A stretch of 64,000 nucleotides of DNA from Oceanospirillum beijerinckii DSM 7166 (lineage in GTDB: Bacteria; Pseudomonadota; Gammaproteobacteria; Pseudomonadales; Halomonadaceae). This document shows positions 21,212 to 30,017 of the stretch, in pieces. The notes beneath the pieces were generated by a model. It worked only from the letters and a program-made list of their open reading frames with translations, was not told the DNA's origin and ran no database searches. A program made the translations under genes and the position numbers. Location of the stretch: the NCBI RefSeq assembly GCF_000422425.1, contig NZ_KE383831.1, forward strand, positions 1-64,000, in the 5' to 3' direction. Every line of letters begins with the position of its first letter. Position 1 is the first letter of the stretch.

Positions 21212-24200
21212 TTATTCTTCTGGTTTCAGGTTAGCTAAATGCTCAACCGCGTCATGTAAACCCACACCCTGAGATGATTTGAAGAGTACAAGATCGTCTT
21301 TTTTCAGGAAGTTGGCCACCGCCCGTTTAATCATGGTGATATTTTTACGGAAATGGCTATTTACGCCTGCTTCTTTCAGCATGGGTTGGATTTTCTCCAT
21401 GCGATCACCGATTAAGAAGACCACTCGAGGATTCACCGCTTTGATCAAGGGTATCAGCGCTTCGTGTTCCTGGTCTGAAGCACCATAAGCATCTTGCATA
21501 TCGCCCAAAATAAGCAGTTTGCGTCGTGCTTTCTGGCTTCCAAGCGCTTGAAGCGATGCCTTCATCGAGCTAGGGTTAGCACTATAAGTGTCATCAATGA
21601 CGGTAAAAGGATCATCTTTGATGGTGAGCTGTAGTACTTCTCCACGGCTGGAAAGTGGTTGAAACAGGCTAAAGATGCCTTCTGCGGGTGCTCTTTGTAG
21701 CCCCAGAGCATAAGTGACACCTAAACAGGCCAGAGCATTCAGCGCCATATGAATCCCAGCACAATTCAGAACAAAGCGGGTTTCCTGATCGCTCACTTTG
21801 GCCGTCACAACCCCTGTATCAGGAGCGATATCTAACAGGCGAATATCACTGCCTTCGTGTTCACCAAAGGAGATAACTCGCAGAGATTTAGCTTCAGCTG
21901 CTTGTGAAACCGTATCCCACTCAGGCATATCCCGATTGATGACGGCATAGCTACCTGGGTCCATTGCCGCAAAGATTGATTGTGCTTCGCTGGCATTAAT
22001 CAATATCGCGATATCCGGTTTTACTACCGTTGAACTATGAGCTAAATCTCTAAGGGGTATTTCCAGAATAGTAAAGTCAGTATCCCAAGGCATAGAAGTG
22101 ATATGTTCTGCCAGATCTTTGGTTTGGGTCGCGTCGTGTCTGCTATGAGAAACTTTTCCGTATGGCGCTAAAGCTTGGCTTAACATCGCTAGCGTCGTTG
22201 TTTTACCCGCATTACCTGTAATGCCAATAGCTTTACCCAGTAGCTGTGCACGAGCATAAGCGGCCATCGACATCACTGCCTGATCAAGATCGAATACTTT
22301 TAATATTGGAATAGATGCAGCAAAAGCATCCAATGGCCAATCATCTTGAGTCAAGATAGCCTGGGCAGTGCAAGGAAGGCTCTCTATCTCTTGTTTTGAA
22401 AAATAGTTTTGTTGATCTTCAGAGCCAGCCACAACCATTTGGCCAGGCTGGAATATAGATGAATCAAGGCAAAGACCGGTCGCGCGCCAGTGATCGTTGC
22501 CTGGGGCTCGTAACCACTCACCCTCTGTTGCAGTTTCCAGTCGGCTGGCAGTCCAGTTAATGCCGCCGCTATAGTTTTTGGTGAAGCCTGCAGGCGCGTT
22601 TGATTCTGTTTCGGCTGATTCAACAGATGGGGTTACTTCTGAATCATCCAAAGCGCGCATTACCATATCCAGCTCTGCTTTCTCAAAATCAGAGATGGTT
22701 TCTTCAACATCAGTAGCGTCAAAGGGCTCTGGCTCAGCTTCATCAACTTCAGCCGCAGGAGCCTCAAGGGCTGCATCAAATTCAAGTATATCAACCACTT
22801 CGGTTTCAATATCTTGAGCTTCGGTTTCTAGTGTCTCGATTGCTTCAGGTTCAATTTCCTGACCCCCATCTTCTGGCGGTTCAGTAACATCAGGTTTCTC
22901 TTCCTGTATTTCAGCCTCAGGTGCAATGATAGTATCCGCTTCTCCCCCTAGTTCTTCTACTTCCGACTGATCAATGGTATCCCCTTGGGCTTCCTGAACT
23001 TCATTTTCAGATAGGTCTGGGGTTTCAAGTTCCGGTGTATCGATTACTTTGGTTTCAACCTCTTGGGTTTCAACCTCTTGGGTCTCAGCCTCTAGTGTAT
23101 CGACTGCTTCTGATTCAATTTCCTGCCCCTCAGACTCAAATGATTCAGGCTCTACTTCTTGAGTCTCTTCCTCTGGCGTATCGGTAACTTCAGACTTCTC
23201 TTCCTGTGTATCAGCTTCCAGAGCTTCGATAGTTTCAGACTCGACTTCCTGTGTATCCACTTCAGGTGCATGGATTACTTCTGACTGCCCGTCCAGAACT
23301 TCAGATTGATTGTCAGAGGCAGCGGGCAAAACGCTTTGCTCCTCAGATTGCAACGGATTCAAATAGTGGTTCAGGTATGCCACATAACCTGATAGGTAGT
23401 TTTCGACATCATCAATACGAACCCGAAAAGCGTGATGACGAATAAAGAAGCTACCAACAATCGTATTTGGGTTTCTAAAGAACATGGCGTATTCCGGCCA
23501 GAAATGCCCGTTCATCAGATAGTGAGCACGGTACTCCAAGGCTCGATAAAACTTATCAAGATCCAGCTGTTTCAGCAGATGATTGAATTCTGGCTGTTCT
23601 TTCAGATGTGTCACCATCTTGTGTGCAGCCATCATTAGCTCTAATAGCTCTGGCGACGTTGTAATACGCTGTTGGATAACATCCAGATAGTCCGCAACAT
23701 TTTGAATACCAAACTGGTAATAGCGTTCCTCAGGACGATATTGGACTAATTCATTGATGCAGTGACTAAGCCAATGGTCACGAGCACGCCAATGATCGGT
23801 TTTAATCAGGTAATCAAAGGCTTTTTCTACTATGTTTAGCCAGCGTTCATCCTTGGTTAAAGCATAGAAGCGCATTAAACTGAAGGCGGCTTCGCCGTCA
23901 TAGTAAATAATACGAACACCTTCTTTAACGGTTAATTCCGGGTAGCTTATCACGTGAATAAACTCGCCGTTATTTGGATCCTGCATATATTGGATGCCCA
24001 GAGCCAGGCGCTCCAGTAGAGGCCGGTATTGCTCGTCTCCCATTAACTCGATGTATTTTGTTAGTACCAACAGACTAACGGCATTACCACCCAGCTTAAT
24101 TTCATTATTTACTTCGATTAAAAAGGCCGCTTCAGTGCCATCACCTAAGGTGACATCTTTAATTAACTCTGAAGTCAGATAGTGTAAGGAGCGCTCAATA

Positions 24201-25006
24201 GCCGCTTTTAAAGCATCGTCCTGAGTAACTTCCCAGGCTTCCAGCATGGCATAGGTCGTGCTGATATGACGTAAGGTGTTGTAGGCATCGATTTGGCGGC
24301 CAAAGCAGGGGTGCCAGCCATAATTAAATTGCCCTGTTTCCTGTACTTGTCCCGCTAGATAATCACTGCTGCTTTGGATCATAGCACGGGTTTGTTCATC
24401 ACCCAGAGGGTAGATAATGCGGCGACCGGCATTCAGCCCCTGATCATGCAATAACAAAGGATCGCTATCTTCGGCACAGAATATGCCCTGAGTACTGAGG
24501 CGATAGACAGTTTTATCGTCAGAGAAATCTAACGTCAGCTGTTTGCCATAACGTCCACTGGCGTAGACAGTAAAGTTCTTTTCATTCAGTTGAGCATGCT
24601 GAACTTTATTACCCATAAACAAAGTAGCATTGGCATTCAGCTCCTGTTCCAGAAAAGCAAACTCCAGTTGATCATCTAACGCCAGGCCATAACGAAAATA
24701 GTTTCGTTTAGCCTGGGTAATCAACTGTTTCATGTTTTGCCAGGTGTACTCTTTCACCTCATTGACCCAATCAACTCTGAGCCAGCAGGGGGAAATATCA
24801 AACTGCTCGGCCAGTGCCAGCACCGCTTCATGGCCCTGTTCCCAGGCTTGTTCCAAGGTATCAGCAGATGTATTCACCACCTGAGCACGTTGCTCACCGT
24901 CACTAATGGAGAAGAACAGCGTGTAAGTAGGCCAGGGACTGTCTAATGGTCTGATGTGCTTAGTCAGTTCTGGTTGCAGTTTGTGCAGTAAAGTAGAAAG
25001 TGACAT
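21212..25006 (-). CDS. Fusion of an alpha/alpha-toroid domain, acidic repeat linker and MurF-like ligase
   Basis: One uninterrupted frame of 1264 residues. Residues 1-180 are unassigned. About 195-550 look like an alpha/alpha six-hairpin toroid (FNYGWHPCFGRQIDAYN, IIYYDGEAAFSLMRFY). About 555-802 are an acidic linker of degenerate repeats around TQEVESE/ETQEVE. About 805-1264 match the Mur ligase plan, closest to MurF: W-rich N-domain, P-loop GITGNAGKTTT, DDTYSANPSSMKASL, LILGDMQDAYGASDQEH and a C-domain ending FKSSQGVGLHDAVE. MurF joins a dipeptide to a UDP-sugar peptide using ATP. The usual NxxAH motif reads NASEAQ here, so the substrate probably differs. No signal peptide; stands alone between htpG and a chemoreceptor. 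It may attach amino acids to a sugar-containing substrate (inference). Confidence 0.85.
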   Translation of the reverse strand: MSLSTLLHKLQPELTKHIRPLDSPWPTYTLFFSISDGEQRAQVVNTSADTLEQAWEQGHEAVLALAEQFDISPCWLRVDWVNEVKEYTWQNMKQLITQAKRNYFRYGLALDDQLEFAFLEQELNANATLFMGNKVQHAQLNEKNFTVYASGRYGKQLTLDFSDDKTVYRLSTQGIFCAEDSDPLLLHDQGLNAGRRIIYPLGDEQTRAMIQSSSDYLAGQVQETGQFNYGWHPCFGRQIDAYNTLRHISTTYAMLEAWEVTQDDALKAAIERSLHYLTSELIKDVTLGDGTEAAFLIEVNNEIKLGGNAVSLLVLTKYIELMGDEQYRPLLERLALGIQYMQDPNNGEFIHVISYPELTVKEGVRIIYYDGEAAFSLMRFYALTKDERWLNIVEKAFDYLIKTDHWRARDHWLSHCINELVQYRPEERYYQFGIQNVADYLDVIQQRITTSPELLELMMAAHKMVTHLKEQPEFNHLLKQLDLDKFYRALEYRAHYLMNGHFWPEYAMFFRNPNTIVGSFFIRHHAFRVRIDDVENYLSGYVAYLNHYLNPLQSEEQSVLPAASDNQSEVLDGQSEVIHAPEVDTQEVESETIEALEADTQEEKSEVTDTPEEETQEVEPESFESEGQEIESEAVDTLEAETQEVETQEVETKVIDTPELETPDLSENEVQEAQGDTIDQSEVEELGGEADTIIAPEAEIQEEKPDVTEPPEDGGQEIEPEAIETLETEAQDIETEVVDILEFDAALEAPAAEVDEAEPEPFDATDVEETISDFEKAELDMVMRALDDSEVTPSVESAETESNAPAGFTKNYSGGINWTASRLETATEGEWLRAPGNDHWRATGLCLDSSIFQPGQMVVAGSEDQQNYFSKQEIESLPCTAQAILTQDDWPLDAFAASIPILKVFDLDQAVMSMAAYARAQLLGKAIGITGNAGKTTTLAMLSQALAPYGKVSHSRHDATQTKDLAEHITSMPWDTDFTILEIPLRDLAHSSTVVKPDIAILINASEAQSIFAAMDPGSYAVINRDMPEWDTVSQAAEAKSLRVISFGEHEGSDIRLLDIAPDTGVVTAKVSDQETRFVLNCAGIHMALNALACLGVTYALGLQRAPAEGIFSLFQPLSSRGEVLQLTIKDDPFTVIDDTYSANPSSMKASLQALGSQKARRKLLILGDMQDAYGASDQEHEALIPLIKAVNPRVVFLIGDRMEKIQPMLKEAGVNSHFRKNITMIKRAVANFLKKDDLVLFKSSQGVGLHDAVEHLANLKPEE
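22600..23340 (-). repeat. Degenerate acidic coding repeats inside the fusion protein
   Basis: About 250 codons encode repeats of Glu/Thr/Val/Asp-rich units (e.g. ETQEVE, ALEADTQEEKSEVTD, DTPEEETQEVEPES). At the DNA level the plus strand shows repeated AACCTCTTGGGTTTC-like words (23050-23090), including an exact tandem of 15 bases. The array could change length by slippage. Confidence 0.75.
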
Positions 25007-25536
25007 CTGGCTTTTCCATCCAAGTTCATGCGTGATCTGCAGTCATTATTGCTGCCATTATCAGACCCGCGATGCTTTTCCAAAACTTTTCATAAGTGTA
25101 CCTGATCTCTTCGTGACAGGCATGAGTGGCCAACAAAATGATGATTTATCTGGCTTTTATGTATCCATTCAGGTGTTTTTTATATAGGTAACAAAATGTA
25201 TCTATAGACCAGATCAAGGCAGTATTACGGTGATGTTTTCTAAAATTTACACATTTCTCAGTTGATCATCTGGGTTAGCAGCATTTTTTATATTAGACTT
25301 TTGTTGTAAGAAATTGCCCGGACTTTAATGATCAGATGCAGGTTCTATTGCATGGGCAAAAGAAGAAAGGTGCATAAGCCATAACAGGTGCACGATTAAG
25401 TCTCAAATAAGCCCCAAGCAATACTTTTCGAACTGAATCTTCTTATTCCCCGGTGACTCACCAGAGGATATTGAGAAAGTCCTGTTTGGGTGCGAACTAC
25501 AACTAAAAAAGCACAGATTACCCCGGAGGTTACGTG
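25007..25536. other. 530-base intergenic region between divergent genes
   Basis: It must hold the promoters of the fusion gene (-) and the chemoreceptor (+). The one recognisable element is TAAAATTT (25241-25248), 12 bases, GTTGATCA (25261-25268), a weak resemblance to the flagellar sigma-28 promoter TAAAGTTT/GCCGATAA in chemoreceptor orientation. No gene is seen. Confidence 0.35.
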
Positions 25537-27426
25537 ATGACGTTAAAAAACAAAGTGTTGGCAGTGGTTTTACTGCCGGTACTTTTAGTCACACTGATTT
25601 TGACACTGATTAGCTATTCCGATCTGGAAAAAGAGATTGTAGGCTCCGTCGGTACAGACACGGAACGTTTAGTACATGATGCCAATATCACGATTGATGC
25701 CTGGTTTAATAACAAGATTGCTATCGTGGAGTCTTTTGCCCAGATATCCAGTCAGCAAGAACATCTGATGCCGCTAATTCTGCAAGCAGAAAAATCAGGC
25801 CGTTTTGATGTTTTCTATATCGCCAGGGAAGACGGTAGTTTTCTGTTCAGTAAGCCAGATATTCAAACCTATCTGGAAGAGAAGAAATTTGATCCCCGTG
25901 TACGACCTTGGTATATGGCCGCAAAACAGAAGAATGGCACTATCGTGACGGAGCCTTATGCGGATGCCAACTCAGGTCTATTGGTGCTGTCAGTCGCTAC
26001 ACCGGTAACCCATAACGGGCGCTTCAGTGCGGTAACCGCTGCTGACCTGGGGCTGTCTGAAGTGGTTGATACCGTGCGTAATATCAGTATCAGTAGTCAG
26101 GGATTCGCTATGCTCGTTGATGAAAGCGGCATTGTAGTCGCACACCCGGATAAAGCGCTGAGCATGCAACCCATCAGTCAGGTGGGCCGGGAGCTTGATC
26201 AGGCTCTGATACAAAAACTGGCGCAACAAAAACAGCTGGTGACTCAAAAGTTAAACGGTGTTGAGCATCTGATCCGTTTTGAGCAGGTAGGAAGCAGTCG
26301 TTTCTACGTTGGCGTCGCATTGGAAAAAGACGCAGTCATGGCTCCTCTGACTGAGTTGTTGATTAAAAATATTGTGGTTTCAATTGTATTGATTGCTCTG
26401 TCTGCCCTGATTGGCATGATGGTCGTGAGCCGAGTACTAAAACCATTGAGAGAGATCGGTAAAGCACTGGCAGAGATCGCCCTGGGTGAAGGTGATCTGA
26501 CTAAGCGCCTTAAGGTGACGACTAAAGATGAGATCGGTGTTTTAGCCGGTCACTTTAATCATTTTGTGGATTCCCTGAATAAAATTATTCGTGAAATCTC
26601 AGAACTATCGGTGAGTTTGCGTACGACATCCAATGACAGCGCTCAGGTAGCACAGCGTACCAGTGATGATGTGCAGAATCAGATGCAGGAAGTCGCTATG
26701 GTTGCAACTGCGGTCTCTCAGATGGCTACAGCAACCCAGGAAATTGCCAGTAACGCTGAAAATACAGCCACAGCAGCTCAGCAGTGTGCAGCGGCCAGTA
26801 AGGAAGGTCAGACAGTGGTTGCCCATAGTCGCAGCTCAATCGAAAATCTGGCAGGGCAAGTACAAAACGCAGCGGATGTCATTGATCGCCTTAGCGAACA
26901 TGCTCAGCAGATTAATACTATTCTGTCGACGATTCAGGATATTGCAGAGCAGACAAACTTATTGGCGCTGAACGCCGCTATTGAAGCAGCTCGGGCCGGA
27001 GAACAAGGCCGTGGTTTTGCGGTAGTCGCGGATGAAGTACGTGTTCTGTCACAGCGTACCCATCAATCCACGGAAGAGATTCAGGAGATGATTATCAGCC
27101 TGCAAAAAGCATCTGCGGATGCAGTCAGTATTATGAGCAAAAGCCAGGAGCAGGCAGGCATGAGTGTAGCAGAAGCCAGTGAGGCCTACGATAAACTGAT
27201 CTACATCACGGATGCCATCTCTCATATCAGTGATATGTCAACGCAAACCGCAGCAGCAACGGAAGAGCAAAGCCTGGTCAATACCAATATATCTGAAAAT
27301 ACTCAGCGCATCAGCGCAATTGCAGATCTGTTGGCCCAGGAGTCTGATCAGGCTAAAGAGCGGGCAGGTGAGCTGAATCGTTTGGCTGACCGCCTGCATG
27401 AACAGGTGCGTTTATTCAAGCTGTAA
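25537..27426 (+). CDS. Methyl-accepting chemotaxis protein with dCache-type sensor
   Basis: A 629-residue chemoreceptor: membrane helix (about 6-28), periplasmic double-Cache-like domain (about 35-270, with [26 protein letters not shown] and [17 protein letters not shown]), second helix (276-298), HAMP and the cytoplasmic signalling rod whose tip is the invariant [20 protein letters not shown]. dCache domains usually bind amino acids or other small metabolites. The ATG at 25537 is preferred over the GTG at 25534, because GGAGG ends 7 bases before it. No C-terminal CheR-docking pentapeptide is present. A terminator follows at 27482. Confidence 0.95.
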   Translation: MTLKNKVLAVVLLPVLLVTLILTLISYSDLEKEIVGSVGTDTERLVHDANITIDAWFNNKIAIVESFAQISSQQEHLMPLILQAEKSGRFDVFYIAREDGSFLFSKPDIQTYLEEKKFDPRVRPWYMAAKQKNGTIVTEPYADANSGLLVLSVATPVTHNGRFSAVTAADLGLSEVVDTVRNISISSQGFAMLVDESGIVVAHPDKALSMQPISQVGRELDQALIQKLAQQKQLVTQKLNGVEHLIRFEQVGSSRFYVGVALEKDAVMAPLTELLIKNIVVSIVLIALSALIGMMVVSRVLKPLREIGKALAEIALGEGDLTKRLKVTTKDEIGVLAGHFNHFVDSLNKIIREISELSVSLRTTSNDSAQVAQRTSDDVQNQMQEVAMVATAVSQMATATQEIASNAENTATAAQQCAAASKEGQTVVAHSRSSIENLAGQVQNAADVIDRLSEHAQQINTILSTIQDIAEQTNLLALNAAIEAARAGEQGRGFAVVADEVRVLSQRTHQSTEEIQEMIISLQKASADAVSIMSKSQEQAGMSVAEASEAYDKLIYITDAISHISDMSTQTAAATEEQSLVNTNISENTQRISAIADLLAQESDQAKERAGELNRLADRLHEQVRLFKL

Positions 27427-27481
27427 AAACCCGTTAAGCTACAGTTAAAAAGCCAAAACAGCTGCTGTTGATAGTGAATGA

Positions 27482-27522
27482 AACCAGATAACTTTGCCAC
27501 GGTGAAGGTATCTGGTTTTTTA
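27482..27522 (+). terminator. Rho-independent terminator of the dCache chemoreceptor
   Basis: AACCAGATA and TATCTGGTT form the outer stem, with further pairing inside, followed by TTTTTA. Confidence 0.8.
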
Positions 27523-27598
27523 TTGCTTAGGCTGCAAAGAGGGAACCTCGCACCATCTGTAATGACTTTTGCAGCTCTTTTATTTCTGCAGCTCTTTT

Positions 27599-28012
27599 TT
27601 ATTTTTGCAACTCTGTCATATAGCGTGCGACAGAAATATCCAGGGGTTCTGAGCGGTGACTCCAGACAAACCACATGGCATAAAATACGGTAAAGACCAC
27701 AATCACTTTCAGCCATAGCGCAAAGGGACGGAAAAACAATGGATAACTGATCATAGTAAGCATCATGACGGTAGAGATCAGTTTGGCTTTATGGGGTATC
27801 ACCTTGTGCTGCTCCCAGGCACGTATCATGGGGCCAAAGGTTTTCTGGTTTAACAGCCACTGATGCAGCCGTTCAGAGCCTTTCGAGAAAAAGAATGCCG
27901 CCAGTATCACAAAAGGGGTGGTTGGTAGCAGGGGCAGGACGACGCCGATAGCGCCCAGCACCAGAGCCAGGAATCCAGCGCACAAGTAAAGAGGACGTTT
28001 TAACCGCTGCAT
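27599..28012 (-). CDS. DUF454 (YbaN-like) inner-membrane protein
   Basis: A 137-residue protein with two to four hydrophobic segments. The pattern LGAIGVVLPLLPTTPFVILAAFFFSKGS is the DUF454/YbaN signature (quoted in part; key residues G, PLLPTTPF, FF.KGS). The function is unknown. The ATG at 28012 is chosen over one 18 bases upstream because AAAGGA precedes it by 7 bases. The next gene on the same strand lies 83 bases upstream. Confidence 0.85.
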   Translation of the reverse strand: MQRLKRPLYLCAGFLALVLGAIGVVLPLLPTTPFVILAAFFFSKGSERLHQWLLNQKTFGPMIRAWEQHKVIPHKAKLISTVMMLTMISYPLFFRPFALWLKVIVVFTVFYAMWFVWSHRSEPLDISVARYMTELQK

Positions 28013-28095
28013 ACAATATTCCTTTACCAAAGTCGCTAACAGTTTGAGCGATATAGATATTTTGGATCAAACAGCGGTTTTTGTCTGCCTAAGAT

Positions 28096-28347
28096 TTATT
28101 CTTCCAGCAACTTTTTAGTTTTTTCTGCTGCCGTTTCTGCCCCTTCTTTAGTGGAACAAACCGCACGTTCAGCAACACACTCAGCCATACAGCCCATTTT
28201 TCCTAAACTATCGTTAAAGTAACGGATCTTGCAACCGGCTTCACAGGCATCCTGTTTTAGGGCACAGGAGGCATGGCTCATATTGGAAAATGTAATGGCC
28301 GTTAGTGATGTAAATAACAGAGACAGGGTTACAATAACCTTTTTCAT
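28096..28347 (-). CDS. Small secreted protein with mirrored CX3C pairs
   Basis: An 83-residue protein with a clear signal peptide (MKKVIVTLSLLFTSLTAITF, cleavage probably after SHA at residue 26). The mature part has six Cys in a symmetrical pattern, C-x6-C-x3-C-x13-C-x3-C-x6-C, followed by a Glu/Lys-rich helix. Mirrored CX3C pairs fit a disulphide-locked helical hairpin in the periplasm (inference). I do not recognise a named family. It lies upstream of the DUF454 gene on the same strand. Confidence 0.75.
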   Translation of the reverse strand: MKKVIVTLSLLFTSLTAITFSNMSHASCALKQDACEAGCKIRYFNDSLGKMGCMAECVAERAVCSTKEGAETAAEKTKKLLEE

Positions 28348-28480
28348 CGTAAAAACCTTTTCATCGTCAATAGCGACTAAATATAGTCATAGGGTCAAAG
28401 ACTAAGCTTAACAGAGGCTTACGGGCTCCTGGTAATATTATGGATAAGCTTTAACTGAATAACCCCGAATAGTAAGTGGA

Positions 28481-29206
28481 ATGATTTTGGCCCCATCAAA
28501 TAATAATTTCGATCTGTCCCCTGATTTTTCAGTACTCGATCTGCAGGATGACTTTGTTGTCATCAATAAAGCCCCAGGTGTGGATGTGCACAGGGATGGC
28601 GATGAGCCGGGCATCTGTGAAAAAGTAGCCGAGGCTTTAAACCTGCCGGAACTGTACCTGGTGCATCGCCTGGATAAGGTGACCTCCGGTTTGTTGATTC
28701 TGGCCCGAACCTCCGAAAGTTGTGCTCAATTGGCACAGCTGTTTAAAGAGAAAACCATTCAAAAGTACTATCTGGCACTGGCCGATAAAAAACCGAAGAA
28801 GAAACAGGGTTGGATTAAGGGCGATATGCAACGCTCCCGACGCAGTAGCTGGAAGCTGGTAAACAGTCAGCACAACCCGGCAGTGACCCAGTTTTTTACC
28901 ACTTCCGTTACACCGGGTATTCGGGCTTTTTTGCTTAAACCGCTTACAGGGAAAACCCATCAGCTAAGAGTTGCGATGAAAAGCCTGGGTGCCCCTATTT
29001 GTGGTGACCTGCTTTATAGCGATGCTCAACAAGCAAGTGACTATGACAGAACCTACCTCCATGCCTATGTCATCGCTTTTGAACTAAAGAGCGTAAGCTA
29101 TCGCTACTGTGCTCAGCCAGAACAAGGGGGACAGTTTTTAACACCTCAGTTCCTGGCGGCGGTAGAACAGTGGTGTACACCGGAAACTCTTTCGTGGCCA
29201 TCATAG
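28481..29206 (+). CDS. RluA-family RNA pseudouridine synthase (TIGR01621-like)
   Basis: Converts a uridine in rRNA or tRNA to pseudouridine. The catalytic block is LYLVHRLDKVTSGLLILA with the nucleophilic Asp, and the family motifs VVINKAPGVDVHRDG and PLTGKTHQLRVAMKSLGAPI are present. The 241 residues lack an S4 domain. The annotated start is the ATG at 28481; GTGGA directly touches it, so the TTG at 28487 is an alternative start. The target RNA cannot be told from sequence. Confidence 0.9.
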   Translation: MILAPSNNNFDLSPDFSVLDLQDDFVVINKAPGVDVHRDGDEPGICEKVAEALNLPELYLVHRLDKVTSGLLILARTSESCAQLAQLFKEKTIQKYYLALADKKPKKKQGWIKGDMQRSRRSSWKLVNSQHNPAVTQFFTTSVTPGIRAFLLKPLTGKTHQLRVAMKSLGAPICGDLLYSDAQQASDYDRTYLHAYVIAFELKSVSYRYCAQPEQGGQFLTPQFLAAVEQWCTPETLSWPS

Positions 29207-29362
29207 CTTGAGATTTTTGCCCGATTGCTGGGCACGCATAAGGTTTATAGCCACTGCGTTTCTTATCAATGCACTATCTTAGTTCACTAGTGGCCTACCC
29301 ACAGTAGTGATAAGGTGTATTAGCGCCTTGCGAACAAAAATAATAAGGGTAGGGTTATTAAT

Positions 29363-29899
29363 ATGTCTGAAGGGAATGCGTCATGTACTGTGCAGATTCG
29401 TGAACTCACGCCACGGGATGCACAGGCTTTAATTCAGCTGCGTGTACAGTGTATCGGCCATGATCCACACAGCTTCTGTGTGTTATTGGATGAAGAGCGC
29501 CAGATCAGTCAGGCTCAGATGTTTTCCATGTTACAGCGTTTTCAAAATAATCCACGCTCAATGCTTTGGGGCGCGTTTTATGGTGATCGTATGGTTGGCA
29601 TGATAGGGCTGGAAAGTCTGGCAGGTCAGGTCCGGCAGCACAGAGGGATTGTTAGCAGTTTATGTGTTCTGCCTGAGTTTCGCCGTTACGGTATCGGCAG
29701 AGCCTTACTTGAGATCCTGATCGATTATGCACGTACCTTGCCTGATTTGCGTTATCTGATACTGGAGGTGAGTGCATCCTCAGAAGCAGCGATTACCCTC
29801 TATCAACATTTAGGCTTTCAGCACAATGGTGTTGAACCCGAAGCACTGCACTACGATGATCAGTTTATTGATCTTTACCGCATGAACCTAAGGCTATAA
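29363..29899 (+). CDS. GNAT-family N-acetyltransferase
   Basis: Transfers an acetyl group from acetyl-CoA to an amine. In 178 residues the acetyl-CoA-binding core is visible as VSSLCVLPEFRRYGIGRALLE (key Arg-x-x-Gly-x-Gly/Ala), followed by LILEVSASSEAAITLYQHLGF, the usual C-terminal strand and helix. AGGG lies upstream of the ATG. It stands alone and is followed by a strong terminator. The substrate is unknown. Confidence 0.9.
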   Translation: MSEGNASCTVQIRELTPRDAQALIQLRVQCIGHDPHSFCVLLDEERQISQAQMFSMLQRFQNNPRSMLWGAFYGDRMVGMIGLESLAGQVRQHRGIVSSLCVLPEFRRYGIGRALLEILIDYARTLPDLRYLILEVSASSEAAITLYQHLGFQHNGVEPEALHYDDQFIDLYRMNLRL

Positions 29900-29935
29900 G
29901 CCACCTTAGGTTTTCAATCATTTCAGCCTTTGTAT

Positions 29936-29970
29936 AAACCATTCGGGCCAACCGACCCGAATGGTTTTAT
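29936..29970. terminator. Bidirectional terminator between GNAT and chemoreceptor genes
   Basis: AAACCATTCGGG and CCCGAATGGTTT form a perfect 12-bp stem with an 8-base loop and TTTTAT at the right. Confidence 0.85.
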
Positions 29971-30017
29971 CTGCTTTGCTAACCCGGTGATAAACCGGCC
30001 TCAGCTTTGACAATCGG

